A stretch of DNA of 39,726 nucleotides from Ignavibacteriae bacterium HGW-Ignavibacteriae-4 (GCA_002839765.1 PGYR01000025.1:1-39726), one strand, 5' to 3'. Shown: positions 7,954 to 15,478, numbered from the stretch's first letter. The notes: generated by a model not told the origin, from the letters alone. A program made the numbers and translations.

Positions 7954-8174
7954 TTGATAATTTGTTCATCTTCAAAACTAATATAGAGCAAGGTGAAAGG
8001 GTTAACGGAATAAAAGAAGATTTGAATTCTAATCCGTATATACAGAGTTGGTATCTGGATCAAGAAGATAAAGACAATGTATTAAAAGTACAGACAGACG
8101 GTTCAATTAGAGAACACGAAGTAATAGCAATAGTGAAGTCGAACGGGTTTCATTGTGAAATTCTAACAGATTAG
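7950..8174 (+). CDS. HMA-fold-like small protein lacking the CxxC metal site
   Basis: 74 aa. The order of predicted strands and helices (LFIFKTNI - helix - [16 protein letters not shown] - helix - GFHCEILTD) follows the beta-alpha-beta-beta-alpha-beta layout of heavy-metal-associated/ACT-like ferredoxin folds. The two cysteines of the metal-binding CxxC are absent: the loop after strand 1 reads NIEQGERV. Its single Cys is near the C-terminus. Close look-alikes occur in Bacteroidota without an assigned role. It overlaps the XRE gene by 4 bp (ATGA). A regulatory partner or small-ligand sensor is possible, but this is speculation. Confidence 0.7.
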   Translation: MIDNLFIFKTNIEQGERVNGIKEDLNSNPYIQSWYLDQEDKDNVLKVQTDGSIREHEVIAIVKSNGFHCEILTD

Positions 8175-8185
8175 GGGAAATTAAA

Positions 8186-9154
8186 ATGAAAGCAATGATT
8201 TATACGGAGTATGGAACTCCAGATGTATTCCTAAAAGCAGAGATAACTAAACCAGTACCTAAGAAGAATGAAGTCTTAGTTAAAATATATGCTACTACAG
8301 TAACAACGGCAGATGTTCGTCTTCGTTCACTCAACGTACCAAGAGGTTTTGGGCTGATAATTAGATTAGTCCAGGGTCTCACGAAGCCAAGGAAACCTAT
8401 ACTCGGTTCTGATTTTGCGGGTGTAGTAGAATCAATAGGAAATCAAGTTAATGAGTTCAAAGTAGGTGATAGAGTATTTGGCTCAAGTAAAACAGGTACT
8501 TATGCAGAATATACTACAATCAAGGAAGAAGGTGCAATAACATTGATTCCTGAAAATCTAAGCTTTGAAGAAGTGGCAGCATTACCTTTTGGAGCTTTAA
8601 CATCTCTAACTTTTCTTGAGGAAGTCAGTGACAAACTCAAAGGTCAATCAATACTCATAAATGGGGCATCTGGTTCATTAGGTACTAATGCTGTTCAAAT
8701 GGCGAAGAATTATGGAGCTGTAGTAACAGGAATTTGTAGTGGGAAGAATGTTGAATTAGTAAAATCATTAGGAGCAGACGAGGTTATAGACTACACCAAA
8801 GAAGACTATCTGAAAAGAGGAATGAAGTATGATATTATCTATGACACGTTAGGAATAATCTCACCGAAGGAAAGCTTGAGTATGCTCAACGAAGGTGGTA
8901 AACATTTGATGGCGGTAGCTACTGTACCACAGTATTATGATATGTTCAAATATAACTTAACTAAGAAGGTTAAAATTAAAGCCGGAGTAGCTTTATTTAA
9001 TAAAAAGAATATAGAATCTGTTGCCAAGTTAGCGGAACAGATTAAACTAAAGTCAGTTATAGATAAAATATATCCCCTAGAAGCAATATCAGAAGCACAC
9101 CGATATGTTGATTTGGGTCACAAGGTTGGGAATGTTGTAATAAAAATTCAATAA
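8186..9154 (+). CDS. Zinc-free MDR family NAD(P)H-dependent oxidoreductase
   Basis: 322 aa. N-terminal GroES-like half (residues 1-120, with PILGSDFAGVVESIG and FKVGDRVFG), then a Rossmann half with the nucleotide loop NGASGSLGTNAVQMAK (159-174) and SLGADEVIDY. The catalytic and structural zinc ligands of classical alcohol dehydrogenases are missing, which places it with quinone oxidoreductase/enoyl reductase-like medium-chain dehydrogenases. It probably reduces a quinone or an alpha,beta-unsaturated carbonyl with NADPH. AGGGGA lies upstream of the ATG. It follows the XRE unit by 11 bp on the same strand and may be read from the same promoter. Confidence 0.88.
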   Translation: MKAMIYTEYGTPDVFLKAEITKPVPKKNEVLVKIYATTVTTADVRLRSLNVPRGFGLIIRLVQGLTKPRKPILGSDFAGVVESIGNQVNEFKVGDRVFGSSKTGTYAEYTTIKEEGAITLIPENLSFEEVAALPFGALTSLTFLEEVSDKLKGQSILINGASGSLGTNAVQMAKNYGAVVTGICSGKNVELVKSLGADEVIDYTKEDYLKRGMKYDIIYDTLGIISPKESLSMLNEGGKHLMAVATVPQYYDMFKYNLTKKVKIKAGVALFNKKNIESVAKLAEQIKLKSVIDKIYPLEAISEAHRYVDLGHKVGNVVIKIQ

Positions 9155-9252
9155 ATAGCAATTAAATTACATTTTCTTGTCCCAATCTTGAAAAGCAAAT
9201 CGTTATATTGGTGTAATCAAAATATTATTAACTAATTTTAAGAGGTGGTAAG

Positions 9253-9597
9253 ATGAACCAATATTTATTAATCTACAGAAATGACGTAAGTCAAGAATTC
9301 AATCCAAGTCCTGAGCAAATGCAAGCAATAATGGAACAATGGGGTGCATGGCACGAAGATCTAGCAAAGGAAGATCGCTTAGTAGCATCAGAAGCTTTAC
9401 AAACTACAGGCAAGATATTAGCTCCCGATAACGTAGTAACTGATGGACCTTATGTAGAAGCTAAAGAATTAGTCGGTGGATTCACACTGATAAAAGCAGA
9501 GTCTATGGATAAAGCAATTGAGCTATCAAAAGGTTGCCCAATACTTGCAAGTGGCGACAAGATAGAGATAAGAGAAGTAATGAAATTTGAATTTTAA
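9253..9597 (+). CDS. YCII/DGPF-domain protein
   Basis: 114 aa. A single YCII-related fold with the hallmark DGPYVEAKELVGGF (64-77), the DGP(F/Y) motif. The N-terminal strand YLLIYRND and the helix EQMQAIMEQWGAWHEDL are typical of the family. DGPF proteins are often encoded beside ECF sigma factors; none is visible here. Enzymatic activity is proposed only for some YCII relatives, so no reaction is assigned. A strong GAGGTGG site precedes the ATG. Twelve bp separate it from a second YCII-like gene, so the two form a pair. Confidence 0.87.
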   Translation: MNQYLLIYRNDVSQEFNPSPEQMQAIMEQWGAWHEDLAKEDRLVASEALQTTGKILAPDNVVTDGPYVEAKELVGGFTLIKAESMDKAIELSKGCPILASGDKIEIREVMKFEF

Positions 9598-9609
9598 TAA
9601 GGAGCAATA

Positions 9610-9942
9610 ATGAAAAAGTTTATAGTAATATATCATGCACCAGCGGAAGCAATGGAAATGATGGCAGACGCTACTGAAGAACAGAAAATGGAAGGCATGA
9701 AACCTTGGTTTGATTGGAAAGATAAAGTTGGAGACAAGTTAGTGGACTTCGGTTCTCCTCTATGTGGAAGCTCTAGACTATTGCCTGATGGTACTAGTGT
9801 TCCTAGTACTAAAGAAGTAACTGGATACTCTATAATCCAAGCAACCGATATGGATGAAGCGAAAACCCTACTATCAAGTCACCCCCACCTACAATGGACT
9901 GGTGGTTGCGACATAGAAGTACACGAATGTATGCAAATGTAA
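9610..9942 (+). CDS. YCII-like protein, partner of upstream DGPF gene
   Basis: 110 aa. It begins KKFIVIYHAPAEAMEMM and has a GYSIIQATDMDEAKTLLSSHPHL segment matching the second half of the YCII fold (strand-helix ending in a His-Pro-Xaa-Leu turn). The DGP motif of its neighbour is replaced by VPSTKEVTGYS. A GGAG site lies upstream of the ATG. The two proteins may form a heteromeric pair, given YCII proteins usually assemble as dimers; that is inferred. The transcript ends at the terminator at 9969-10001. Confidence 0.82.
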   Translation: MKKFIVIYHAPAEAMEMMADATEEQKMEGMKPWFDWKDKVGDKLVDFGSPLCGSSRLLPDGTSVPSTKEVTGYSIIQATDMDEAKTLLSSHPHLQWTGGCDIEVHECMQM

Positions 9943-9968
9943 TTCATCTCTAGAAAATTAAGATAAAC

Positions 9969-10001
9969 AAAACCCGATGATTAAATATTATTGGGTTTTT
10001 T
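9969..10001 (+). terminator. Intrinsic terminator of the YCII pair
   Basis: Arms AAAACCCGATGAT (9969-9981) and ATTATTGGGTTTT (9987-9999) pair over 13 bp with two G-U pairs and a five-base loop, continuing into T. It belongs to a set of three similar CCCAATAAT-type hairpins in this region (also at 10956 and 12539). Confidence 0.85.
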
Positions 10002-10009
10002 AAAAATAA

Positions 10010-10041
10010 TTTGGTTTGCATTACAAACTATATTATGTTTG
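10010..10041 (+). promoter_or_regulatory. Bacteroidota-type promoter of the winged-helix module
   Basis: TTTG (10010-10013), a 20-bp spacer and TATGTTTG (10034-10041) match TTTG-N19..21-TAnnTTTG exactly. The ATG is 31 bp downstream. The -7 box overlaps the right arm of the palindrome at 10019-10046. Confidence 0.75.
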
Positions 10042-10046
10042 TAATG
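10019..10046. promoter_or_regulatory. Palindromic operator over the -7 box
   Basis: CATTACAAAC (10019-10028) and GTTTGTAATG (10037-10046) are perfect 10-bp inverted arms with an 8-bp spacer. The palindrome fills the promoter spacer and covers the -7 element, so a bound dimer would block RNA polymerase. The obvious candidate protein is the winged-helix regulator encoded second in the same transcript (10638-10931), giving negative feedback; this link is inferred. Confidence 0.7.
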
Positions 10047-10072
10047 TTGTTTAACTTATTTGGATAAAAATT

Positions 10073-10636
10073 ATGGGAAATATTAGTGCGAAAGAAAGTA
10101 TTGATATAATTTCAGAGTCAATACTAAATGCGAAAGAGAATCTGAAATCACAAAGCTTTTATTATATACTTTGGGGATGGTTATCAATTCTATCAGCGCT
10201 ATCTGATTATGCATTGTTAAAATCAGGTGAACTCAAATGGCATTTTCTTCCTTGGATTATAATAATGCCGATTGGTGGTATTATTACAAGCGTTGTCTCT
10301 AAGAAAAAAGATAAAGAAAAAGGCTTTAGAACACATCTGGAAGTATTTTTAAAATCAATGTGGATAGTGATTGCGTTTTCTATGTTAGTAGTTGTCTATA
10401 TATCTGTATATATTGGAATCAACCCCGTAGTACTAACTTTACTAATCGCAGGTATGGGTACTTTAGTTTCTGGGTTAACTATGAAATTCAAACCTTTAGT
10501 TTTCGGAGGAGTAGTTTTCTTCGTAATTTCGCTAACGACTCTATATATAAATAATGAAAATGCATATTTATTATATGCCTTAGCAATAGTGATTGGATAT
10601 TTGATACCGGCTTATAAATTAAAACACGAAAAGTAG
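10073..10636 (+). CDS. Multi-pass membrane protein of a regulator-linked pair
   Basis: 187 aa. A soluble start (SAKESIDIISESILNAKENLKS) is followed by about five to six transmembrane helices (YYILWGWLSILSALSDYALL, FLPWIIIMPIGGIITSVV, a short charged KKKDKEKG loop, then three more). Similar proteins stand directly before a winged-helix regulator in many Bacteroidota. No transport or enzyme motif was recognised. The downstream regulator starts 2 bp after this stop, and both follow the palindromic operator. A membrane sensor or stress target of that regulator is possible. Confidence 0.8.
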   Translation: MGNISAKESIDIISESILNAKENLKSQSFYYILWGWLSILSALSDYALLKSGELKWHFLPWIIIMPIGGIITSVVSKKKDKEKGFRTHLEVFLKSMWIVIAFSMLVVVYISVYIGINPVVLTLLIAGMGTLVSGLTMKFKPLVFGGVVFFVISLTTLYINNENAYLLYALAIVIGYLIPAYKLKHEK

Positions 10637-10637
10637 A

Positions 10638-10931
10638 ATGTATGAAAATCTGGATAAAGTTCTAAATCAGCAAGTAAGATTGGCTATTATTTCATTTTTG
10701 ATCAAAGTTGATTCTGCAGACTTTAAACATTTAAAGAAAATAACCAAAACTACACAAGGCAATCTAAGTCACCAACTTAAAGTGTTGAGTGAAGCTGAGT
10801 ACATTATTATAGATAAATCTTTCGAGAATAATTACCCGAAAACTACTTGCCGAATATCAAAGAAAGGACTAACCGCTTTTGAAGAATATGTTGAAGCAAT
10901 GAAAAGCTATTTGAATATGGATGAAAAGTAA
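10638..10931 (+). CDS. Winged-helix transcriptional regulator (HTH_34 type)
   Basis: 97 aa made up almost entirely of a winged helix-turn-helix. NQQVRLAIISFLIKVDSADF is helix 1, HLKKITKTTQGNLSHQLKVL is the helix-turn-helix with the recognition helix at NLSHQLKVL, and KTTCRISKKGLTAFEEYVEA is the wing plus the last helix. This matches the MarR/ArsR-related family HTH_34. It has no metal-binding cysteines (one Cys only, in the wing). It follows the membrane protein gene by 1 bp and probably represses the promoter carrying the 10-bp inverted arms. A terminator lies directly after it. Confidence 0.9.
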   Translation: MYENLDKVLNQQVRLAIISFLIKVDSADFKHLKKITKTTQGNLSHQLKVLSEAEYIIIDKSFENNYPKTTCRISKKGLTAFEEYVEAMKSYLNMDEK

Positions 10932-10955
10932 ACTCTAATTCAAAGTTTAGATAAT

Positions 10956-10988
10956 AAAACCCAATAATTAATAATTATTGGGTTTTTT
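10956..10988 (+). terminator. Intrinsic terminator of the winged-helix module
   Basis: Perfect 15-bp arms AAAACCCAATAATTA (10956-10970) and TAATTATTGGGTTTT (10972-10986), then more T. The right arm is the beginning of a 32-bp direct repeat that recurs at 12543. Confidence 0.88.
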
Positions 10989-11004
10989 ATTATATTGTGA
11001 AAGT
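10973..11004 (+). repeat. 32-bp direct repeat, copy 1
   Basis: 32 bases, from AATTATTGGG through TATTGTGAAAGT, are identical to 12543-12574. The copy contains the right half of a terminator and a TATATTG stretch that could act as part of a promoter for the following gene. The two copies bracket the GT-C-like gene. Confidence 0.85.
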
Positions 11005-11036
11005 GCAACCTAATTAATACTATAAATTTGAAAATT

Positions 11037-12503
11037 ATGAAGAAAAATCAAACTCTTAATTATAGCTTATTTTTTTTGGTAATTTCAGCTTCATTATTAT
11101 TATTAACTAAATATTTTGAGAGTGGAGATAAATATTTAGCATTTTTTGATGATGATTTTTATTATTACATACAAACTATAAAACAAACCTTCAAATCAGG
11201 TTTTATAACTTTTAATGGAATTGTAGTAACGAATGGTTTCCATCCACTATGGTTTTGGTTGTTAACTATACTATCAGTAATACTAGGGTTTGGAAAGGGA
11301 TTGTTCATAGTTGTAAATATAATTACAATTTCGTTATCTGCAGTTGTTTTTAGTGAAAGTCATAAACTGTTAACTGACAAATTTCAGTTAGAGGAATACT
11401 ATTCTTTAGCTTCATCATTATTTGTAAGTTTCATATATCTCTTGATTGGTAAAGGCGGAATGGAAGTAATAATAACCATTCCATTGATAATATATTTATT
11501 GAATCTATTGACTAAAGATGAATCAGTTTCAAGTTTTAAAATTGGACTAGTCTATTCATTGTGTTTCTTATCAAGACTGGATAGTATAATACTCCTAATA
11601 TTGTTAACTATTTATATAATAAAGTTCCGAAAAGGATTTAATTTCACAAAATTTTTAATAGGACTTATTCCTTCTGCTTTTTACCTCCTCTCAAATCTAT
11701 TCTTTTATCATACATTGATGCCTATATCCGGGATGGCAAAACAACTTAAAAATTCTTATTGGCCAGTAACGAATACAATTGAATCTCTAATTTCATTTAA
11801 TCCTAACCATATAATATATTCATTAATTCCTATTTTCTGCATATTCATTAGTATCATATTACTAATGAATAAAAGGATTATGTCTCGGATTAAGGTACTA
11901 TCAATAATTTCCATACTATTTCCTTTAGTTTTGATTTTGTTTAACTCTATTGTTAGTGGATGGGGGTTTTGGCCTTGGTATTACTATATTTTTATTCCCT
12001 CTCAACTAATGTTTTTTATCCTTTTTGCACCTTACATAAGGGGCAATAAGAAAACACTATGGGTTATGATTGTTATTTTTATACTATGTTGGTCGTTTGG
12101 CTTTGGTATTTTCAAGAAGGGAATACATTACGACAACTATAATGGTGCAAAAGGAATTCAAGAATTCAGTATCGATAAGAAAGGAGTATATGCTATGGGC
12201 GATAGAGCTGGATTAGTTAGTTTTTTGATAGAAAACCCTTTGATACAAATGGAAGGTTTAGTCATGAACAAACAGTTTGTTCATGACCTAAAAAGTAATA
12301 AACTACTGAAATTACTGAATATGTACGATGTCAATTATTATATTGCTAACAATCCAAACAGAATTAATAATTCTAAATGGTTCGTACAGGATCCATATAA
12401 AATTCACCCTTCTCAAATTGTTAGTTCTGATACTATTTACTCAGTTCCTTATGATTCTGTTATAGTCAAGACATGGAAGTATTATATTTTTAAGATGAAG
12501 TGA
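11037..12503 (+). CDS. GT-C-like integral membrane glycosyltransferase candidate
   Basis: 488 aa from the ATG at 11037; an in-frame TTG lies three codons earlier but is less likely. About ten to twelve hydrophobic helices. After the first helix comes an outward loop with acidic residues FFDDDFYYYIQ (Asp38-40), the position where GT-C transferases (GT39/GT83-like) carry their catalytic acidic residue, then NGFHPLWFWLL. The C-terminal ~110 residues are a small soluble domain (GVYAMGDRAGLVSFLIENP). Such enzymes move sugars from polyprenyl-phosphate carriers to lipids or proteins on the outer face. The acceptor is unknown. It stands alone, its base composition is lower in GC than its neighbours to the eye, and it is flanked by 32-bp direct repeats, which suggests acquisition or insertion as a unit. 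Confidence 0.72.
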   Translation: MKKNQTLNYSLFFLVISASLLLLTKYFESGDKYLAFFDDDFYYYIQTIKQTFKSGFITFNGIVVTNGFHPLWFWLLTILSVILGFGKGLFIVVNIITISLSAVVFSESHKLLTDKFQLEEYYSLASSLFVSFIYLLIGKGGMEVIITIPLIIYLLNLLTKDESVSSFKIGLVYSLCFLSRLDSIILLILLTIYIIKFRKGFNFTKFLIGLIPSAFYLLSNLFFYHTLMPISGMAKQLKNSYWPVTNTIESLISFNPNHIIYSLIPIFCIFISIILLMNKRIMSRIKVLSIISILFPLVLILFNSIVSGWGFWPWYYYIFIPSQLMFFILFAPYIRGNKKTLWVMIVIFILCWSFGFGIFKKGIHYDNYNGAKGIQEFSIDKKGVYAMGDRAGLVSFLIENPLIQMEGLVMNKQFVHDLKSNKLLKLLNMYDVNYYIANNPNRINNSKWFVQDPYKIHPSQIVSSDTIYSVPYDSVIVKTWKYYIFKMK

Positions 12504-12538
12504 ATTTGTAATTAACCGTCCAACTTTAGGGGTTAAGT

Positions 12539-12558
12539 CCCAAATTATTGGGTTTTTT
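12539..12558 (+). terminator. Intrinsic terminator of the GT-C-like gene
   Basis: CCCAA (12539-12543), loop ATTA, TTGGG (12548-12552), then six T (12553-12558). The stem is shorter than in its sister hairpin at 10956, because only the right half lies within the repeated segment. Confidence 0.72.
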
Positions 12559-12574
12559 ATTATATTGTGAAAGT
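12543..12574 (+). repeat. 32-bp direct repeat, copy 2
   Basis: Identical to 10973-11004. The copies start 1570 bp apart, and the copy ends 23 bp before the next ATG (32 bp for copy 1). Confidence 0.85.
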
Positions 12575-12597
12575 ATGAATAAATCTAAGTTAAATTT

Positions 12598-13032
12598 ATG
12601 AAAAAGATTTTTCTAGTATTCTTTCTTACTATCTCATTCGTTTTTTCATCTGAAGAGTCTTATTGGATTGTATTTCAAGGTGGAATCGCTGCAACACCAA
12701 GTAGTTCTGTTAAAGAGATGGATGAATTAGTAGAAGATAAAGATATTGATGAAATAAGAGAACTTCTTTTTTCGGATGATGTTGCACTAAAGGGACTATC
12801 CGTTAATGTATTAGAAATTTTATATGAAATGAATATAATTGATTTGGATTCGTTGGTACTAAATCAAATTAAAAGACTATATACTTCAAAAGAAGAATTG
12901 AAGCTCCTCTATGGGTGTGATAATTTCTACTCTGTAACTTTAGAAGAATATCTTAATAATGATCATGGATTTAGAAATACAGCTAAAGAAAGATATACAA
13001 ATCTAATTGATGAATTCTACTTAAATGAATAG
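12598..13032 (+). CDS. Exported protein with HEAT-like helices, unknown
   Basis: 144 aa with a signal peptide (MKKIFLVFFLTISFVFS/SEE). The mature part is acidic and helical. DKDIDEIRELLFSDDVALKGLSVNVLEILYEMN looks like one or two HEAT/armadillo-type helix pairs of the kind found in 'HEAT repeat' periplasmic proteins (written here in full only to residue limits: key parts are IRELLFSDD and LKGLSVNVLEIL). No catalytic motif. The end overlaps the start of the PH-domain gene by 8 bp, so the two are probably co-translated. Function not recognised. Confidence 0.68.
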   Translation: MKKIFLVFFLTISFVFSSEESYWIVFQGGIAATPSSSVKEMDELVEDKDIDEIRELLFSDDVALKGLSVNVLEILYEMNIIDLDSLVLNQIKRLYTSKEELKLLYGCDNFYSVTLEEYLNNDHGFRNTAKERYTNLIDEFYLNE

Positions 13033-13612
13033 CTACAACTACATAGACCCACGATCTGAAATCATAGACCAAATAGAGGGTGATGAGAGATTGCTCTGGG
13101 CAGACAAGCCGGCGAGAGGAATAAAGTTCAGAGCAACTGATATTTTCCTTACGCTTTTCAGCATATTTTGGCTCGGATTCTCCATATTTTGGACTTATAT
13201 GGCTATGGATGCGAGTATTCTATTTGCATTATTTGGAACACCCTTTTTATTAATTGGTGTTTATTTGCTAATTGGTCGGTATTTTTTTGATGCTATTTCA
13301 AGAAAAAATACAGTTTATGCACTCACTAATCGAAGAATAATTCAAAAATCTGGGATGCTCTCTAAAACATATAAATCAGTATTTCTTGAGAATCTGCCAA
13401 GTTTATCATACACCGAAAAACCAGACGGTAGCGGTGATATTAGTTTTGGACAGACGATAGAAAGTTTCAAGAAAAGAGACAGAAGAAACAATCAAGATTT
13501 CCCAATAACTCGAATTGAATTTATAGCTAACGCACGTAGTGTCCATAATAAAATAGCTGATGCGAAGAGCAAAGTCCGAGTTAATGATAATACAACAGAA
13601 ATGAAATGGTAA
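13025..13612 (+). CDS. Membrane-anchored bacterial PH-domain protein
   Basis: 195 aa. Residues ~1-30 (ERLLWADKPARGIKF) resemble the start of YdbS/YdbT-like PH proteins. Two transmembrane helices follow (about 41-62 and 66-86), then a bacterial pleckstrin-homology domain beginning YALTNRRIIQKSGMLSKTYK and including LENLPSLSY. The Y-x-L-T-x-x-R pattern is characteristic of the bPH_2 family. The role of such domains in bacteria is poorly known; they are thought to work at the inner membrane. It overlaps the preceding exported protein and is followed after 3 bp by the TMEM175-like gene, so it is part of one transcript. Confidence 0.83.
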   Translation: MNSYNYIDPRSEIIDQIEGDERLLWADKPARGIKFRATDIFLTLFSIFWLGFSIFWTYMAMDASILFALFGTPFLLIGVYLLIGRYFFDAISRKNTVYALTNRRIIQKSGMLSKTYKSVFLENLPSLSYTEKPDGSGDISFGQTIESFKKRDRRNNQDFPITRIEFIANARSVHNKIADAKSKVRVNDNTTEMKW

Positions 13613-13615
13613 TAA

Positions 13616-14191
13616 ATGACTAAAAATAGATTAGAAGCGTTCAGTGATGGTGTATTAGCAATCATAATTACAATTATGGTTTTGGAGCTAAGACCGCCGG
13701 AGAATACTGATTTACAATCCTTACTCGCTGTTGCACCATTTTTTATAAGTTATTTAGTCAGTTTTATTTATATCGGTATTTATTGGAATAATCATCATCA
13801 TCTTTTCCAGATAGTGGAGAAAGTCAATGGTAAAATACTATGGGCAAACCTCCATCTTTTATTTTGGTTATCTCTTGTACCTTTTACAACAGCTTGGATA
13901 GGAGAGCATTTCACCTCCTCATTGCCCGTATTAGCTTATGGGACTATACTACTAATGTGTGCCATAGCATATACTATATTGCAAACACAGATTATTGCAT
14001 TTCACGGTGTCGATTTCAAATTGAAAAATGCTATTGGTAAAGATATAAAAGGAAAAGCATCAATTATTATGTATCTGATTGGTATAATTACATCCTTTTA
14101 TATAATTTGGATTTCCGTTCTATGCTATGTCTTAGTAGCTATTATGTGGTTCATCCCAGACAAAAGAATCGAAAACAATATTGATAAATAA
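13616..14191 (+). CDS. TMEM175-family potassium channel-like protein (DUF1211)
   Basis: 191 aa, about six transmembrane helices. Helix 1 has the family signature RLEAFSDGVLAIIITIMVLE: the F-S-D in the first helix lines the pore of bacterial TMEM175 channels. NNHHHLF and WLSLVPFTTAWIG are also typical. Bacterial members form tetrameric, weakly selective K+ channels in the inner membrane. The gene lies 3 bp after the PH-protein gene and directly before a DUF1801 gene whose ribosome site touches its stop codon. A role in ion balance is inferred from family only. Confidence 0.9.
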   Translation: MTKNRLEAFSDGVLAIIITIMVLELRPPENTDLQSLLAVAPFFISYLVSFIYIGIYWNNHHHLFQIVEKVNGKILWANLHLLFWLSLVPFTTAWIGEHFTSSLPVLAYGTILLMCAIAYTILQTQIIAFHGVDFKLKNAIGKDIKGKASIIMYLIGIITSFYIIWISVLCYVLVAIMWFIPDKRIENNIDK

Positions 14192-14201
14192 GGAAAAAGC
14201 A

Positions 14202-14657
14202 ATGAGAATAGAATCAAATAGTCCAGAAGAGTACATCTCAAAATTGCCTGACGACAGAAAAGAGGCAATGACAAAACTAAGAAAAACCATAAAGGATAAT
14301 CTCCCGAAAGGTTTCAAAGAAGTGATGAGCTATGGAATGATTGGTTACGTAGTGCCACATACCCTTTATCCGGATGGATATCATTGTTCGCCTGAGCTAC
14401 CACTCCCCTTTTTAAGTATCGCCTCACAGAAGAATTTTGTTGCGTTGTATCACATGGGTATATACGCTGATAAAGAATTACTCGATTGGTTCGTAGCTGA
14501 ATACCCCAAGTATGTAAAAACAAAGCTTGATATGGGAAAGAGCTGTATTCGGTTCAAGAAAGTAGAAACTATACCTTTTGATTTAATCGCTGAACTCTGC
14601 ACTAAAATGACTGCACAGCAATGGATTAATCTATATGAAAAAAATTTAAAAGGATAA
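14202..14657 (+). CDS. DUF1801 (YdhG/YjbR-fold) protein
   Basis: 151 aa from the ATG at 14202, which has AAGGAAAAAG just upstream; the earlier in-frame ATG at 14181 lies inside the TMEM175 gene and has no ribosome site. DUF1801 features are SPEEYISKLPDDRKEAMTKL, GFKEVMSYGMIGYVVP, LPFLSIASQKNFVALYHMG and CIRFKKVETIPFDLI. The family has the YdhG fold with an iron-chaperone-frataxin-like shape and no proven activity. It sits between the channel gene and a VOC gene, with 3 bp to the next start. Confidence 0.9.
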   Translation: MRIESNSPEEYISKLPDDRKEAMTKLRKTIKDNLPKGFKEVMSYGMIGYVVPHTLYPDGYHCSPELPLPFLSIASQKNFVALYHMGIYADKELLDWFVAEYPKYVKTKLDMGKSCIRFKKVETIPFDLIAELCTKMTAQQWINLYEKNLKG

Positions 14658-14660
14658 TAT

Positions 14661-15152
14661 ATGAGTATAGATTACCAAATACCAGCGAAAACTAGGATTG
14701 GACACGTTCACTTGAAAGTATCTGATTTGGAACGCTCATTAGAATTTTATTGTGGATTGCTAGGGTTCGAACTAGTAACGAGTTACGGAACTGAAGCGGC
14801 ATTTATCTCAGCAGGTGGTTATCACCATCATATAGGTCTGAATACTTGGTTCAGTAAAGATTCTCCCCCATCTAGTATTAACAGTACCGGTCTATTTCAT
14901 ACTGCTATCCTATACCCCACGAGAAAGGATTTGGCAGCAATACTGCAAAGGTTACTTGATGCTGAGTACCGATTAACAGGGGCCTCTGACCATGGAGTAT
15001 CAGAAGCAATATATCTAGATGATCCTGATAAGAATGGAGTAGAGCTATATTGGGATAAGCCGAAAGAGCTTTGGCCTCACAAAGCAGATGGTACAATAGA
15101 AATGTACACTTATAGGTTGGATTTGGATGATCTATTAAAGGAATTAGTCTGA
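14661..15152 (+). CDS. VOC-superfamily glyoxalase/dioxygenase-like protein
   Basis: 163 aa. Two VOC (beta-alpha-beta-beta-beta) modules. Likely metal ligands are His17 (GHVHLKVSD), His80 (TGLFHTAI) and Glu128 (NGVELYWD), the same pattern as catechol 2,3-dioxygenase-type (CatE-like) proteins. A second histidine group, GGYHHHIGLNTW, sits at the end of the first module as in CatE relatives. Either an extradiol dioxygenase or a glyoxalase-like detoxifying enzyme; the substrate cannot be told. Translationally close to the DUF1801 gene (3 bp). Confidence 0.88.
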   Translation: MSIDYQIPAKTRIGHVHLKVSDLERSLEFYCGLLGFELVTSYGTEAAFISAGGYHHHIGLNTWFSKDSPPSSINSTGLFHTAILYPTRKDLAAILQRLLDAEYRLTGASDHGVSEAIYLDDPDKNGVELYWDKPKELWPHKADGTIEMYTYRLDLDDLLKELV

Positions 15153-15178
15153 AATTAATTAAGTAGAAAAGTATAATT

Positions 15179-15388
15179 ATGGCAGAACTTATAGGCGAAG
15201 TATTTTGGGAAGCAATGAGGGTAATAGCTAAAGCAATTGGTGCTGTTTTCATAAAGGTTTTTACATTTTCGACTACCCCTATCAAAGAGATTTACCTGGA
15301 CGAATCGAAGGATGTTATTGCATATATTATAGGAGCTTTGTTTTTCTTAGCTTTGATAGCGATATTGATTTATTATACTAACCAATAA
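15179..15388 (+). CDS. Small single-helix membrane protein, unknown
   Basis: 69 aa. An N-terminal amphipathic, weakly hydrophobic part (ELIGEVFWEAMRVIAKAIGA) precedes a linker (YLDESKDVIA), and a strong C-terminal transmembrane helix (YIIGALFFLALIAILIYYT) ends the chain. No domain recognised. The neighbours are on the same strand with a 26-bp gap upstream. The coding call rests on ATG start, composition and location in a gene-dense run. Confidence 0.6.
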   Translation: MAELIGEVFWEAMRVIAKAIGAVFIKVFTFSTTPIKEIYLDESKDVIAYIIGALFFLALIAILIYYTNQ

Positions 15389-15478
15389 TGAAGGTATTTA
15401 AATGAATGAAAGCTATGACTATGTTATGAGTTTGAAGAAGAAGTGAAGTTGTATAAATTTTTAACCGGATAATTTGAT

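Noticed and set aside
15402-15446. 14-codon ORF (MNESYDYVMSLKKK) in the gap before the EF-hand-like gene
   Set aside because: Too short and without a ribosome site or homology; it could be chance.
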